A stretch of 64,000 bases of DNA from Mangrovibacterium diazotrophicum (GTDB lineage: Bacteria; Bacteroidota; Bacteroidia; Bacteroidales; Prolixibacteraceae), in the NCBI RefSeq assembly GCF_003610535.1, contig NZ_RAPN01000003.1, forward strand, positions 186,001 through 250,000. Reading direction: 5' to 3'. Positions 26,940-35,566 of this stretch are shown one piece after another (within the stretch, counting starts at the first letter, position 1; the number at the start of each line of letters is the position of its first letter). Made by a program: the position numbers and the translations under genes. A model generated the notes under the pieces. The model did not search any database and was not told the DNA's origin. It saw nothing but the letters and a program-made list of their open reading frames with translations.

Positions 26940-28415
26940 TTAAACGATTTTTTTCATTGCAGTCATTGATTCGCGCAATTCGTAACCAATCAGTTCAACA
27001 GGGTGGAAACGGATGATTTCGTTCACAGCGATCAATTGTTTGTTGTCAACGCCATTGTCGTAACCTTCGCCGTAAGTTTCACCAATCACATCAGTATCGA
27101 TGGTTTTCATGAACTCAGTCAACAGCGGTTTACAGGCGTGATCGAACAGGTAGCAACCGTACTCTGCAGTGTCAGAAATCACACGGTTCATTTCGAATAA
27201 TTTCTTACGAGCAATTGTGTTCGCGATCAGCGGAGTTTCGTGCAGTGACTCGTAGTAAGCTGATTCTTCTTTGATGCCAGCTTCAGTCATGGTTTCGAAA
27301 GCCAATTCAACACCGGCTTTCACGAAAGCAACCATCAAGACACCATTGTCGAAATATTCTTGTTCGCTGATTTCAACGTCGCCGGCAGGAGTTTTTTCGA
27401 AAGCAGTTTCTCCGGTCGCAGCACGCCATGTCAACAGGTTAACATCATCGTTTGCCCAGTCTTTCATCATTGTGCTTGAGAATTCGCCACTCATAATGTC
27501 GTCCATGTGTTTTTGGAACAACGGACGCATGATGCGTTTCATATCTTCTGACAATTCGAAAGCTTTAATTTTTGCTGGGTTCGACAAACGGTCCATCATG
27601 TTAGTGATACCACCGTGTTTCAAAGCTTCAGTAATCACTTCCCATCCGTATTGGATTAGTTTTGAAGCGTATCCCGGTTCGATTCCTTTTTCGATCATTT
27701 TGTCGAAAGAAAGGATAGAACCTGTTTGCAATAAACCACAAAGGATTGTTTGCTCACCCATCAAGTCTGATTTTACTTCAGCAACGAAAGATGAACGCAA
27801 TACACCGGCGCGGTCGCCACCAGTTGCTGCACAGTATGCTTTCGCGATTTCCATACCGTCACCGTTCGGATCGTTTTCAGGGTGAACAGCGATCAGGGTA
27901 GGAACACCGAAACCACGTTTGTATTCTTCGCGAACTTCAGAACCCGGAGATTTTGGAGCAACCATCACAACAGTGATGTCTTTGCGGATTTGCATGCCTT
28001 CTTCAACGATGTTGAAACCGTGAGAGTAAGAAAGAGCAGCACCTTTTTTCATCAATGGCATAACAGCGCCAATCACGTTGGTGTGTTGTTTGTCCGGAGT
28101 CAGGTTGATTACCAAATCAGCAGTTGGAATCATTTCTTCGTAAGTACCTACTTTGAATCCGTTTTCAGCAGCGTTTTTGTATGATTGACGTTGCTCTTTA
28201 ATTGCAGCTTCGCGCAGTGTGTAAGAAATATCCAAGCCAGAGTCGCGCATGTTCAAACCTTGGTTCAAACCTTGAGCACCGCAACCAACGATAACGATTT
28301 TTTTACCTTCCAATTTTTTAACACCATCAGCAAATTCAGCCTTATCCATGAATTCGCAAGTTCCCAATTGTTCCAATTGTAAACGCAATGGGAGCGTGTT
28401 GAAATAGTTTGCCAT
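26940..28415 (-). CDS. ilvC: Ketol-acid reductoisomerase (class II)
   Basis: A 491-residue NADPH-dependent enzyme that isomerises and reduces acetolactate and acetohydroxybutyrate, shared by valine, leucine and isoleucine synthesis. The N-terminal cofactor-binding motif is [26 protein letters not shown]. The length (E. coli IlvC is also 491) and the duplicated C-terminal knotted domain mark class II. It stands apart from ilvDBN, after the AraC-type gene, with a 422-base upstream region and its own terminator. Confidence 0.97.
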   Translation of the reverse strand: MANYFNTLPLRLQLEQLGTCEFMDKAEFADGVKKLEGKKIVIVGCGAQGLNQGLNMRDSGLDISYTLREAAIKEQRQSYKNAAENGFKVGTYEEMIPTADLVINLTPDKQHTNVIGAVMPLMKKGAALSYSHGFNIVEEGMQIRKDITVVMVAPKSPGSEVREEYKRGFGVPTLIAVHPENDPNGDGMEIAKAYCAATGGDRAGVLRSSFVAEVKSDLMGEQTILCGLLQTGSILSFDKMIEKGIEPGYASKLIQYGWEVITEALKHGGITNMMDRLSNPAKIKAFELSEDMKRIMRPLFQKHMDDIMSGEFSSTMMKDWANDDVNLLTWRAATGETAFEKTPAGDVEISEQEYFDNGVLMVAFVKAGVELAFETMTEAGIKEESAYYESLHETPLIANTIARKKLFEMNRVISDTAEYGCYLFDHACKPLLTEFMKTIDTDVIGETYGEGYDNGVDNKQLIAVNEIIRFHPVELIGYELRESMTAMKKIV

Positions 28416-28837
28416 TTTTTGTGTATTTAAATGATATGATTTAAGTCTGTAAACTCAACTTACGTTGTGACCCGTTTCGGGTTAGGAAATCGGGTTTTTA
28501 ATTTTCGAATACAAAGCAACAGAATATTCAGAAGAAAGGCGAGTAAAAAAGCTTGAATTTTTGGTAATTTTCATGGATTGTCATGCGGGGTTTGAAATGA
28601 TTCGTCGTGTCTTTCTTAAAATTCAGCCGTTTAAGCTTTGTGTTGAAAGTTATTTGATTGGTAATTTTTTATTTTGAGAATCCATTCACGCAAAGACGCT
28701 AAGTCGCAAAGGTACTCGTTACTCCCGAATAGAAATTAATTGACAGCCCGACAACTGATGACAACTACGACAACTTGACATGTGAACAAGATCCGGCTTT
28801 CATCCCTCTTGGAGATTCTTTCGAAATCATGAATATT
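28416..28837. other. Region between the AraC-type gene and ilvC
   Basis: No gene recognised. It contains a small hairpin ACCCG-TTT-CGGGT (near 28470-28483), a CGCAAAG-type repeat (28688-28712), and three GACAACT copies (28750-28756, 28760-28766, 28769-28775). TTGCTTTG near 28513-28520 on the minus strand is one base off a -7 box for ilvC. No leader peptide or attenuator was found here. Confidence 0.45.
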
Positions 28838-29728
28838 TTATTTTGAAACAGCTTGAGATCTGTATTGCAGTGGTGAATATCCGCTTTCGCGTTTGAAGAA
28901 TTTGGTGAAATACGACTGGTCTTCAAAGTTGAGCTGGTGTGCAATTTCGGCCACACTCAGGTTGGTGTGAACCAGCAGCCGCTTGATTTCCAATATTTGT
29001 TTTGCCTTCACGATCTGGCTCGATGTTTTTCCGGTCAGACTCTTCACTGTTTGTGTGAGGTGATTGGGTGTTACAGCCAGCATCTCGGAATATTCTTTAA
29101 GCGAAAGGTTTTTGTGGTTGTTTTCTTCCACCAGGTGATAAAACTGTTTCACCAGGATGTGGCCTTTGCCTTTTCCGGCCATGTTTTCGCTCGAGCGGTA
29201 ACGGCTCGCACAAGTCATCAGAATGAGGTCTAGAATAGATCGGAGCAAATCCAGTTTGCCCGGATCGTCGCTGTTGAGCTCGCTGATACTTCGTTTGAAT
29301 AGGTTTTCGAGAAACTGAACGTCCAGCTGGTTTTCCAGTCGGAGCGGAGGGTTATCCTGCTTCAGATTATAGAAGAAGGGAAACTCAATCAGGCTGTTTT
29401 GATTGCTCCGGTTGACGAGGTAGAAATCGGCCGTGAAAATGAAAATGTAGCCTTCAATATCGTGCGAGAATTCAATCTTGTGGGCCTGCCCCGGCGACAT
29501 GAAAAATACGCAGGGCGGGTTGATCTCGTATCGGTTTCCATCAATCACATGAAAGCCTGAACCGCGCATCAGGTAAAGCACTTCAAAGAAATCGTGCCGG
29601 TGCGGGTATTTCACGCTGAAGTGGCGCTTGGCATCAAACACTTCAACCTGAAACTGCTGACTTTTCCGCTCGCTGGAGCTGAAATTGTCGAGGCTGTAAA
29701 CCGGTAAATGTTCGTTGATGGAGTTCAT
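28838..29728 (-). CDS. AraC-family transcriptional regulator
   Basis: A 296-residue regulator with an N-terminal cupin-like ligand domain (YPHRHDFFEVLYLMRGSGFHVIDGN, about residues 35-60) and a C-terminal pair of helix-turn-helix motifs. These are visible in SLKEYSEMLAVTPNHLTQTVKSLTG and LSVAEIAHQLNFEDQSYFTKFFKRESGYSPLQYR. It lies between ilvN and ilvC. A strong terminator separates it from ilvN, and the frame's earlier start (29776) would be inside that hairpin, so ATG 29728 is chosen. Whether it controls ilvC or an unrelated target is unknown. Confidence 0.93.
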   Translation of the reverse strand: MNSINEHLPVYSLDNFSSSERKSQQFQVEVFDAKRHFSVKYPHRHDFFEVLYLMRGSGFHVIDGNRYEINPPCVFFMSPGQAHKIEFSHDIEGYIFIFTADFYLVNRSNQNSLIEFPFFYNLKQDNPPLRLENQLDVQFLENLFKRSISELNSDDPGKLDLLRSILDLILMTCASRYRSSENMAGKGKGHILVKQFYHLVEENNHKNLSLKEYSEMLAVTPNHLTQTVKSLTGKTSSQIVKAKQILEIKRLLVHTNLSVAEIAHQLNFEDQSYFTKFFKRESGYSPLQYRSQAVSK

Positions 29729-29743
29729 AAAGGCTGTTGTTGT

Positions 29744-29785
29744 AAAAAAGAAAGTGAGGGTTTGACTTTGAGTCATGCCCTCACT
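29744..29785 (-). terminator. Terminator of the ilvDBN operon
   Basis: On the minus strand AGTGAGGG and CCCTCACT enclose a second nested stem (TGACT/AGTCA), and TTCTTTTTT follows. It begins 16 bases after the ilvN stop, so most transcripts should end before the AraC-type gene. Confidence 0.85.
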
Positions 29786-29800
29786 CTATCAAATATTGGA

Positions 29801-30343
29801 CTAGTCCATTGCTTCCAATAAAGCGTCGCGTTCCTTCAGGAACTCCGACAAACGCTCAATCGGGTCGCGTGTAATCGCGATGCGGCCAGAGCGGATGAAT
29901 TGAAGAACGCCGAATTGAGATAGATCGTCAAACAATTGCTTGGTTTCTTCTTTATGCCCGGTTTTTTCAATCACCGTAAATTCTTTGGTGATTTCCAGGA
30001 TGCGTGCACCCGAGTTGCGAACCATGTGTTCAACCTTGTCGCTTTCGTATAATGCTTCAGTTGGAACTTTGTACAAAGCCAGTTCCTGAAACACCATTTC
30101 GTCGTTGGTGTGGTAGAAGGCTTTCAGTACGTCAACAATTTTTTCCAGTTGACCAACCACTTTCTTCACGCGCTCTTCCGTTTCGTTAATCACGATGGTG
30201 AATTTTGAAATTCCCTGGATTGCCGACGCTGAAACGGTCAGGCTTTCGATGTTGATTTTACGACGTGTAAAGTTGATGGTCAGGCGGTTCAATAGCCCGA
30301 TATTGTTTTCCGAATAAACGGTGATGATAAATTCTTGTTTCAT
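29801..30343 (-). CDS. ilvN: Acetolactate synthase small (regulatory) subunit
   Basis: A 180-residue subunit that activates IlvB and confers valine feedback. The N-terminal ACT domain (IITVYSENNIGLLNRLTINFTRRKINIESLTVS) and the C-terminal ALS_ss domain (about 85-170) are both present. It follows ilvB by 18 bases and ends the ilvDBN operon. Called ilvN or ilvH by convention. Confidence 0.95.
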   Translation of the reverse strand: MKQEFIITVYSENNIGLLNRLTINFTRRKINIESLTVSASAIQGISKFTIVINETEERVKKVVGQLEKIVDVLKAFYHTNDEMVFQELALYKVPTEALYESDKVEHMVRNSGARILEITKEFTVIEKTGHKEETKQLFDDLSQFGVLQFIRSGRIAITRDPIERLSEFLKERDALLEAMD

Positions 30344-30361
30344 TGTGTCTTCTTTTTAAGA

Positions 30362-32059
30362 TTAAGCTTCAAGAATGATATCGGATACCGATGCCCCGGC
30401 CGGTACCATTGGGAATACGTTGTCTTCTTTTTCAACAACAACCTCCAGTAAGTAAGGGCCGTCGTGCTCCATCATTTTTTTAACTCCTGCTTCCAGTTCT
30501 TCGCGTTTGGTCACTTTGTGAGCCGGTATTCCAAAACCGTTGGTGATCATGATGAAGTCCGGGTTTTGCAGCTCGGTAAATGAGTAGCGACGGTCGAAGA
30601 ACAGCTGTTGCCATTGGCGAACCATCCCCAGGAAGTTGTTATTCAGTAAAATGATTTTAACCGGAAGCTTGTTTTGTGCAATTGTTCCCAGTTCCTGCAA
30701 AGTCATCTGGAAACCACCATCACCAACGAAGCAGCAAACAGTGCGATCTTTTGCACCCAGTTGCGCGCCCATGGCTGCCGGTACACCGTAGCCCATTGTT
30801 CCCAATCCACCAGAAGTCACGTTACTTTTCGATTGTGTGAACTTGAAGTAGCGGGAAGCAATCATTTGTTGCTGGCCTACGTCGGTCACCAAAACCGCAT
30901 CGTGGTTTGCTTTTTCAGAAACCATGCGAACAGCTTCACCCATTGTCAAACCTTCTTTGGTAGGGTATGTGTCTTTCTGAATGACTTTTTCCTGTTCAAT
31001 TTTATCGCAGTCACGGAACTCTTGTAACCAGGCTTCGTGTTTGTTTTCCTTTACGTTCATCGTCAACATCGGAAGCGATCTTTTGGCACTGCCCAAAACG
31101 CCAACGTCAACTTTGACGATTTTGTTGATCTCGGCCGGATCAACTTCCATGTGTATGATCTTAGCGTTGGTGGCGTAAGAACTTACTTTTCCGGTTACCC
31201 GGTCGTCGAAGCGCATACCAACAGCGATGATCAGGTCGGCTTCGTTGGTTTTAATGTTTGGTCCATAGTTTCCGTGCATACCCAACATCCCAACGTTCAA
31301 CGGGTGGTCTGATGGAAGTGCCGAAAGGCCGAGCAATGTCCAAGCTGCAGGAATACCTGTTTTTTCGATGAACGCTTTCAGCTCTTCTTCAGCATTGGCG
31401 ATGATGACACCTTGTCCGAAAAGCAGCAATGGTTTCTTAGCAGCATCGATCAGCTCGGCAGCTTCTTTCACTTTGAAAGGATCCACTGCGTATTCCGGAA
31501 TGTATGAACGAATCTTTGTACATTTTTTATATTCGAAATCCAGTTCCTGGAACTGTACATCTTTTGCAATGTCGAGCACTACCGGCCCCGGACGGCCCGA
31601 CTGTGCAATATAAAATGCCTTGGCAATTGCTTCAGGGAGTTCTTCAACACAAGTAACCTGGTAGTTCCATTTGGTTACCGGCATAGTGATCCCGATTACA
31701 TCCGACTCCTGGAACGCATCGGTTCCCAAAAGAGGTGAAGCTACCTGGCCGGTGATACAAACCAGCGGAATTGAGTCGATTTGTGCGTCGGCAATTCCGG
31801 TGACCAGGTTGGTGGCTCCAGGGCCTGAAGTGGCAAAACAGACTCCGGCTTTACCGGTTACTTTGGCGTATCCTTCGGCTGCGTGGACGGCGCCTTGTTC
31901 GTGACGGGTTAGAATGTGCTTGATTTGCTTATCGAAATCATACAGGGCATCGTAGATTGGCATAATCGCTCCGCCCGGATACCCGAAAATGGTATCAACG
32001 CCTTCCTCCAGTAATGAAAGGATAACAGCTTGAGAACCTGTAACTCGTTTTGTTGCCAT
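30362..32059 (-). CDS. ilvB: Acetolactate synthase large (catalytic) subunit
   Basis: A 565-residue thiamine-diphosphate enzyme that forms acetolactate from two pyruvates, or acetohydroxybutyrate from pyruvate and 2-oxobutyrate. The N-terminal catalytic Glu region reads GYPGGAIMPIYDALYD...RHEQGAVHAAEGYAK. The ThDP-binding motif is GDGGFQMTLQELGTIAQN...NN near residues 445-475. Followed at 18 bases by ilvN, and 23 bases after ilvD. Confidence 0.97.
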   Translation of the reverse strand: MATKRVTGSQAVILSLLEEGVDTIFGYPGGAIMPIYDALYDFDKQIKHILTRHEQGAVHAAEGYAKVTGKAGVCFATSGPGATNLVTGIADAQIDSIPLVCITGQVASPLLGTDAFQESDVIGITMPVTKWNYQVTCVEELPEAIAKAFYIAQSGRPGPVVLDIAKDVQFQELDFEYKKCTKIRSYIPEYAVDPFKVKEAAELIDAAKKPLLLFGQGVIIANAEEELKAFIEKTGIPAAWTLLGLSALPSDHPLNVGMLGMHGNYGPNIKTNEADLIIAVGMRFDDRVTGKVSSYATNAKIIHMEVDPAEINKIVKVDVGVLGSAKRSLPMLTMNVKENKHEAWLQEFRDCDKIEQEKVIQKDTYPTKEGLTMGEAVRMVSEKANHDAVLVTDVGQQQMIASRYFKFTQSKSNVTSGGLGTMGYGVPAAMGAQLGAKDRTVCCFVGDGGFQMTLQELGTIAQNKLPVKIILLNNNFLGMVRQWQQLFFDRRYSFTELQNPDFIMITNGFGIPAHKVTKREELEAGVKKMMEHDGPYLLEVVVEKEDNVFPMVPAGASVSDIILEA

Positions 32060-32082
32060 ATAGATACGTGTTTTGTTGGTTA

Positions 32083-33912
32083 CTAATCAATTAAGCGAAC
32101 TGCACCTCTGTCGGCTGATGATACCAGGGCGGCATAGGCTTTCAGTGCTTTACTAATATTGCGTTGGCGGTTTTGAGGAGTGAACGCGTCTTTTCCTCTC
32201 GCCTCTTCTTCTTTTCTTCTTTGATCCAATTCTTCCGGACTGATCAAAACATTGATCTTACGTGCCGGAATGTCGATCTCGATCGGGTCGCCGTCTTTAA
32301 TCAATGCGATGGCGCCTCCTGCTGCTGCTTCCGGAGAAGCGTGGCCGATAGACAGACCGGATGTACCACCCGAGAAACGTCCGTCAGTTAACAGCGCACA
32401 CTGCTTGTCCAGTTTCATGGATTTCAGGTACGATGTTGGGTACAGCATTTCCTGCATACCCGGACCACCTTTGGGGCCTTCGTAACGAATGATCACCACA
32501 TTGCCGGCTTGTACAGCATCGCCCAGGATTCCGTTTACGGCATCTTCCTGCGATTCGAATACGCGGGCTGTTCCTTTAAATTGGTATACCGAAGGATCAA
32601 CACCTGCCGTTTTCACGATACAGCCGTCTTCGGCAATGTTGCCGTACAGAACAGCCAAACCGCCGTCTTTGTTGTAGGCATGTTCCATGTCGCGGATACA
32701 GCCACCGGCGCGGTCTTTATCAAATTCTTCGTAATAAGTTTCCTGTGATCCCAAAACCAGGTTGCGGAATCCACCCGGAGCCGATTTGTAGCGTTGCGTA
32801 TCTTCTTCTTTTGCCGTTGGGCTCATAATGTCGTATTTGGCAAGCGCTTCAGCTAAGGTCAAACCGTCGGCACGTGTCACAGAGGTATCGAGGTGGCCAC
32901 CGCGATCCAATTCAGCAAGAATTCCGAGAATTCCGCCGGCACGGTTCACATCCTGAATGTGGTAGTGACCGTTTGGTGCAACCTTGCACAGGTTGGGGGT
33001 TATTTTCGATAATTCGTTGATTCGTTTCATGGTAAAATCAACTCCGGCTTCATGTGCTACAGCCAGAATGTGGAGCACCGTATTGGTCGATCCTCCCATT
33101 GCAATATCCAATTTCATGGCGTTTTCGAACGCAGCTTTTGTTGCAATATTTCGTGGAAGTACCTTGTCGTTGCCGTTTTGGTAATAATCGTAGGTGATTT
33201 TTACGATTTGCTCAGCCGCTTTTTCGAACAGGCGTTTGCGGTTGGCATGTGTAGCCAGAACCGTTCCGTTGCCGGGAAGTGCAACACCCAAAGCTTCGGC
33301 CAAACAGTTCATGGAGTTTGCAGTGAACATACCCGAACAGCTTCCGCAAGTGGGGCAAGCATCGCGCTCAACGCGTGACAAGTGTGATTCGTCAACATTT
33401 GGATCGGCAGCCAGTACCATGGCATCAACCAGGTCGTATTTTTTACCGTCAACAACGCCGGCTTCCATCGGTCCACCCGATACAAAAATGGCTGGGATGT
33501 TCAGACGCATGGCGGCCATCAGCATTCCCGGTGTAATTTTATCGCAGTTTGAGATGCAGACCATCGCATCCACCTTGTGGGCGTTACACATGTATTCAAC
33601 GCTGTCGGCAATTACGTCGCGAGAGGGCAGGGAATAGAGCATCCCGTCGTGTCCCATCGCGATTCCGTCGTCAACAGCAATAGTGTTGAACTCGGCGGCA
33701 AAGCAACCTTGTTTTTCGATTTCTCCTTTAATGTATTGCCCAATGTCATGCAGGTGTACGTGTCCCGGTACAAATTGTGTAAATGAGTTTACGATCGCAA
33801 TCATGGGTTTTCCAAATTGCTCTTCCTTCATCCCGTTGGCACGCCACAAACTGCGCGCTCCGGCCATCCGTTTACCCTGGGTGGTTGTAGCTGATCTTAA
33901 CTTATTCTGCAT
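32083..33912 (-). CDS. ilvD: Dihydroxy-acid dehydratase
   Basis: A 609-residue iron-sulfur enzyme that dehydrates dihydroxy acids to 2-oxoisovalerate and 2-oxo-3-methylvalerate. Cluster-binding cysteines are visible in [12 protein letters not shown] and [21 protein letters not shown]. The C-terminal domain has [23 protein letters not shown]. Length is close to E. coli IlvD (616). It is the first structural gene of the ilvDBN operon, preceded by two tandem leader-peptide attenuators. Confidence 0.98.
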   Translation of the reverse strand: MQNKLRSATTTQGKRMAGARSLWRANGMKEEQFGKPMIAIVNSFTQFVPGHVHLHDIGQYIKGEIEKQGCFAAEFNTIAVDDGIAMGHDGMLYSLPSRDVIADSVEYMCNAHKVDAMVCISNCDKITPGMLMAAMRLNIPAIFVSGGPMEAGVVDGKKYDLVDAMVLAADPNVDESHLSRVERDACPTCGSCSGMFTANSMNCLAEALGVALPGNGTVLATHANRKRLFEKAAEQIVKITYDYYQNGNDKVLPRNIATKAAFENAMKLDIAMGGSTNTVLHILAVAHEAGVDFTMKRINELSKITPNLCKVAPNGHYHIQDVNRAGGILGILAELDRGGHLDTSVTRADGLTLAEALAKYDIMSPTAKEEDTQRYKSAPGGFRNLVLGSQETYYEEFDKDRAGGCIRDMEHAYNKDGGLAVLYGNIAEDGCIVKTAGVDPSVYQFKGTARVFESQEDAVNGILGDAVQAGNVVIIRYEGPKGGPGMQEMLYPTSYLKSMKLDKQCALLTDGRFSGGTSGLSIGHASPEAAAGGAIALIKDGDPIEIDIPARKINVLISPEELDQRRKEEEARGKDAFTPQNRQRNISKALKAYAALVSSADRGAVRLID

Positions 33913-33941
33913 TTCTTTCAGTGCTTAAAATTTACGTTCTA

Positions 33942-33974
33942 AAAAAAAGCCCTTCTCGTTTTGGAGAAAGGCTC
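33942..33974 (-). terminator. Second ilv attenuator terminator
   Basis: On the minus strand AGCCTTTCTC and GAGAAGGGCT pair around CAAAAC and are followed by eight T residues, about 30 bases before ilvD. The 5' arm can instead pair with GAGAGAGGC directly after the second leader stop codon. Confidence 0.88.
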
Positions 33975-34002
33975 AATTTATATTTTGACTCAACAATCGA
34001 TG

Positions 34003-34014
34003 GCCTCTCTCTCA
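34003..34014 (-). promoter_or_regulatory. Antiterminator 5' arm of the second ilv attenuator
   Basis: The minus strand reads TGAGAGAGAGGC, beginning at the leader-2 stop codon. GAGAGAGGC can pair with GCCTTTCTC (one G-U), the 5' arm of the second terminator. Confidence 0.65.
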
Positions 34015-34074
34015 GGTTTTTCTAAGAATGACAAGGAGGCGGACCACCGGAAAATATGTCGAGTAATGTTTCAT
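34012..34074 (-). CDS. Second ilv leader peptide, Val/Leu/Ile-rich
   Basis: A 20-codon frame (ATG at 34072-34074, TGA at 34012-34014) whose second half reads FPVVRLLVILRKT: three Val, three Leu and one Ile between residues 10 and 17. It starts only about 20 bases after the first attenuator's U-tract, too close for a separate promoter, so it belongs to the same transcript. No clear Shine-Dalgarno sequence, as is common in this phylum. Confidence 0.72.
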   Translation of the reverse strand: MKHYSTYFPVVRLLVILRKT

Positions 34075-34093
34075 ATATGTAATGTATTAAAAA

Positions 34094-34128
34094 TAAAAAA
34101 AGCCATTCTCTTTTGAGTGAGAATGGCT
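34094..34128 (-). terminator. First ilv attenuator terminator
   Basis: On the minus strand AGCCATTCTC and GAGAATGGCT pair perfectly (10 bp, 8-base loop), followed by seven T residues. The arm CATTCTCAC (34117-34125) can pair instead with GTGAGGATG (34150-34158), which contains the stop codon of leader 1. Confidence 0.9.
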
Positions 34129-34149
34129 ATCAGATATACCTACGTGCAA

Positions 34150-34158
34150 CATCCTCAC
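34150..34158 (-). promoter_or_regulatory. Antiterminator 5' arm of the first ilv attenuator
   Basis: GTGAGGATG on the minus strand pairs over nine positions (one G-U) with CATTCTCAC in the terminator's 5' side. It contains the TGA stop of leader 1 (34155-34157). Confidence 0.7.
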
Positions 34159-34223
34159 TTCGCTTGCGAAATGACAACGACGAGAAGAATAACAACGTTA
34201 GATATGATAGCCGATAATTTCAT
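34155..34223 (-). CDS. First ilv leader peptide, Ile/Val/Leu-rich
   Basis: A 22-codon frame (ATG at 34221-34223, TGA at 34155-34157) with the core AIISNVVILLVVVI: five Val, four Ile and three Leu in 22 residues. AAAGG directly precedes the ATG. It ends inside the antiterminator arm. Stalling on scarce Val, Ile or Leu tRNA would permit read-through into the second attenuator. Confidence 0.85.
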   Translation of the reverse strand: MKLSAIISNVVILLVVVISQAK

Positions 34224-34244
34224 CCTTTATTTTTTACAATGAAG

Positions 34245-34273
34245 CAAAAGTATGAATTAATTCGGAAACGCAA
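34245..34273 (-). promoter_or_regulatory. Promoter of the ilv leader and ilvDBN operon
   Basis: On the minus strand TTG (34273-34271), 18 bases, then TACTTTTG (34252-34245) match the Bacteroidota consensus. Transcription would start near 34238, about 15 bases before the ATG of leader 1. Confidence 0.72.
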
Positions 34274-34496
34274 AATTAAATTGTAAGTAAAAAACAGATT
34301 TTCCTATAGATCCAATAGTCAAACATACAGTTGGCGAATAAACTAATATTAAGGATGAGCCTTTTATTCTTGTTGTTTGTCTGATTATTCAGAAGACAAC
34401 TGACAGATGGTTAAGAATATTCTGCTTTTAAAACCATTTGATTATTATGAAGAATAAAAAAAAGAAGATATTTGAACGGAAAACAAGTGAAGAAAA

Positions 34497-34973
34497 ATGA
34501 CAGAACAGGATCTGAAATTTATGCGCAGAGCCATTGAGCTGGCTGAAAAAGGGATGGACAGCAATGCCGGTGGACCCTTTGGCGCTGTTGTTGTCAAGGA
34601 TGGAGAAATTGTTGCGGAAGGATTCAATCAGGTGACTTCGAAGAATGATCCAACGGCTCATGCGGAGGTGATTGCAATACGCGAGGCTTGCCAAAAGCTC
34701 AATTCATTTCAATTGAAAGGTTGCACTGTTTACACCTCGTGCGAACCCTGCCCGATGTGTTTGGGGGCCATTTATTGGGCACGTCCCGATCGGGTTTTCT
34801 ATGCTTGTGATCATCGTGATGCGGCGGCGATCGACTTCGACGACAGTTTCATTTACCAGGAACTGAAGCTTGAAATTACTGATCGTTCGATTCCTTTTTC
34901 GCAGTTATTGCGAGCCGAGGCACTTCCTGTTTTCGAGAAATGGCGAAACAACGGTCAAGCAATAAAATATTAG
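34497..34973 (+). CDS. guaD: Guanine deaminase (CDA-type)
   Basis: A 158-residue zinc hydrolase of the cytidine-deaminase fold that converts guanine to xanthine. Zinc ligands and the catalytic glutamate are in TAHAEV (His55, Glu57) and CEPCPMCLGA (Cys85, Cys88). The opening EKGMDSNAGGPFGAVVVKDGEIV and YWARPDRVFYACDHRDAAAIDFDDSFIYQEL match the short bacterial guanine deaminases (B. subtilis GuaD, 156 residues) better than TadA. A different nucleoside or purine deaminase is possible. It starts upstream of DoxX with a 69-base gap. Confidence 0.85.
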   Translation: MTEQDLKFMRRAIELAEKGMDSNAGGPFGAVVVKDGEIVAEGFNQVTSKNDPTAHAEVIAIREACQKLNSFQLKGCTVYTSCEPCPMCLGAIYWARPDRVFYACDHRDAAAIDFDDSFIYQELKLEITDRSIPFSQLLRAEALPVFEKWRNNGQAIKY

Positions 34974-35042
34974 GCTTTGCGTTTGCACCACTGGATATCG
35001 GTGTGGATTTACAATTTGAAATATTAGCTAAAAAAGAAAAAT

Positions 35043-35456
35043 ATGGGAAAGAAAATGTTAGGCTCGAAATCAAACGAGTTTCTCGAAAATTTATGGTTGT
35101 TGTTGTTACGGGCCGGTTCAGGAGCATTTATGCTCACACACGGGGTCCCGAAACTGATGAAGTTGATTTCAGGCGATACTTCTTTTGCCGATCCGTTTGG
35201 TATCGGGCAATTACCGTCGTTTGTTCTGGTTGTTTTTGCCGAGTTCTTTTGCTCTGTGCTGGTTATACTTGGTATCACAACCCGATTGGCAACCATTCCG
35301 ATTATTATTACAATGGCCGTTGCCGCGTTTATGATTCATGGCGGACAGGGATTTGCCAAGCAGGAAATGGCCCTGCTGTACCTGTTGCTTTTCACCACTA
35401 TTTTAGTGTTTGGTAGCGGTCGCTTTGCCCTGGGCAACCTGATTCGCGGTAACTAG
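35043..35456 (+). CDS. DoxX family membrane protein
   Basis: A 137-residue protein with four hydrophobic helices. RAGSGAFMLTHGVPKLMKL, followed by GQLPSFVLVVFAEFFCSVLVILGITTRLATIPIIITM, is the usual DoxX pattern. DoxX-like proteins are linked to redox or thiosulfate/thiol metabolism in some species, but most are uncharacterised. Possibly cotranscribed with the guanine deaminase gene. Confidence 0.9.
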   Translation: MGKKMLGSKSNEFLENLWLLLLRAGSGAFMLTHGVPKLMKLISGDTSFADPFGIGQLPSFVLVVFAEFFCSVLVILGITTRLATIPIIITMAVAAFMIHGGQGFAKQEMALLYLLLFTTILVFGSGRFALGNLIRGN

Positions 35457-35476
35457 GAAAATAATACGTTTTAACG

Positions 35477-35526
35477 AAGAGATGGCTGAATTCGCTTGAG
35501 GCGGATTACAGCCATCTCTTTTTTGT
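35477..35526 (+). terminator. Terminator after doxX
   Basis: AAGAGATGGCTG and CAGCCATCTCTT (12 bp) enclose a second stem (AATTCGC/GCGGATT) and are followed by further T residues. Confidence 0.88.
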
Positions 35527-35566
35527 TGAAGGGAGAACAGGTATTTTTGAATGATAAGTTGTTGGG

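Noticed and set aside
27271-27885. 204-codon plus-strand frame inside ilvC
   Set aside because: Antisense shadow of ilvC.
28750-28775. GACAACT copies as a CRISPR remnant
   Set aside because: Seven-base units without spacers of proper length or cas genes; better seen as a possible binding site.
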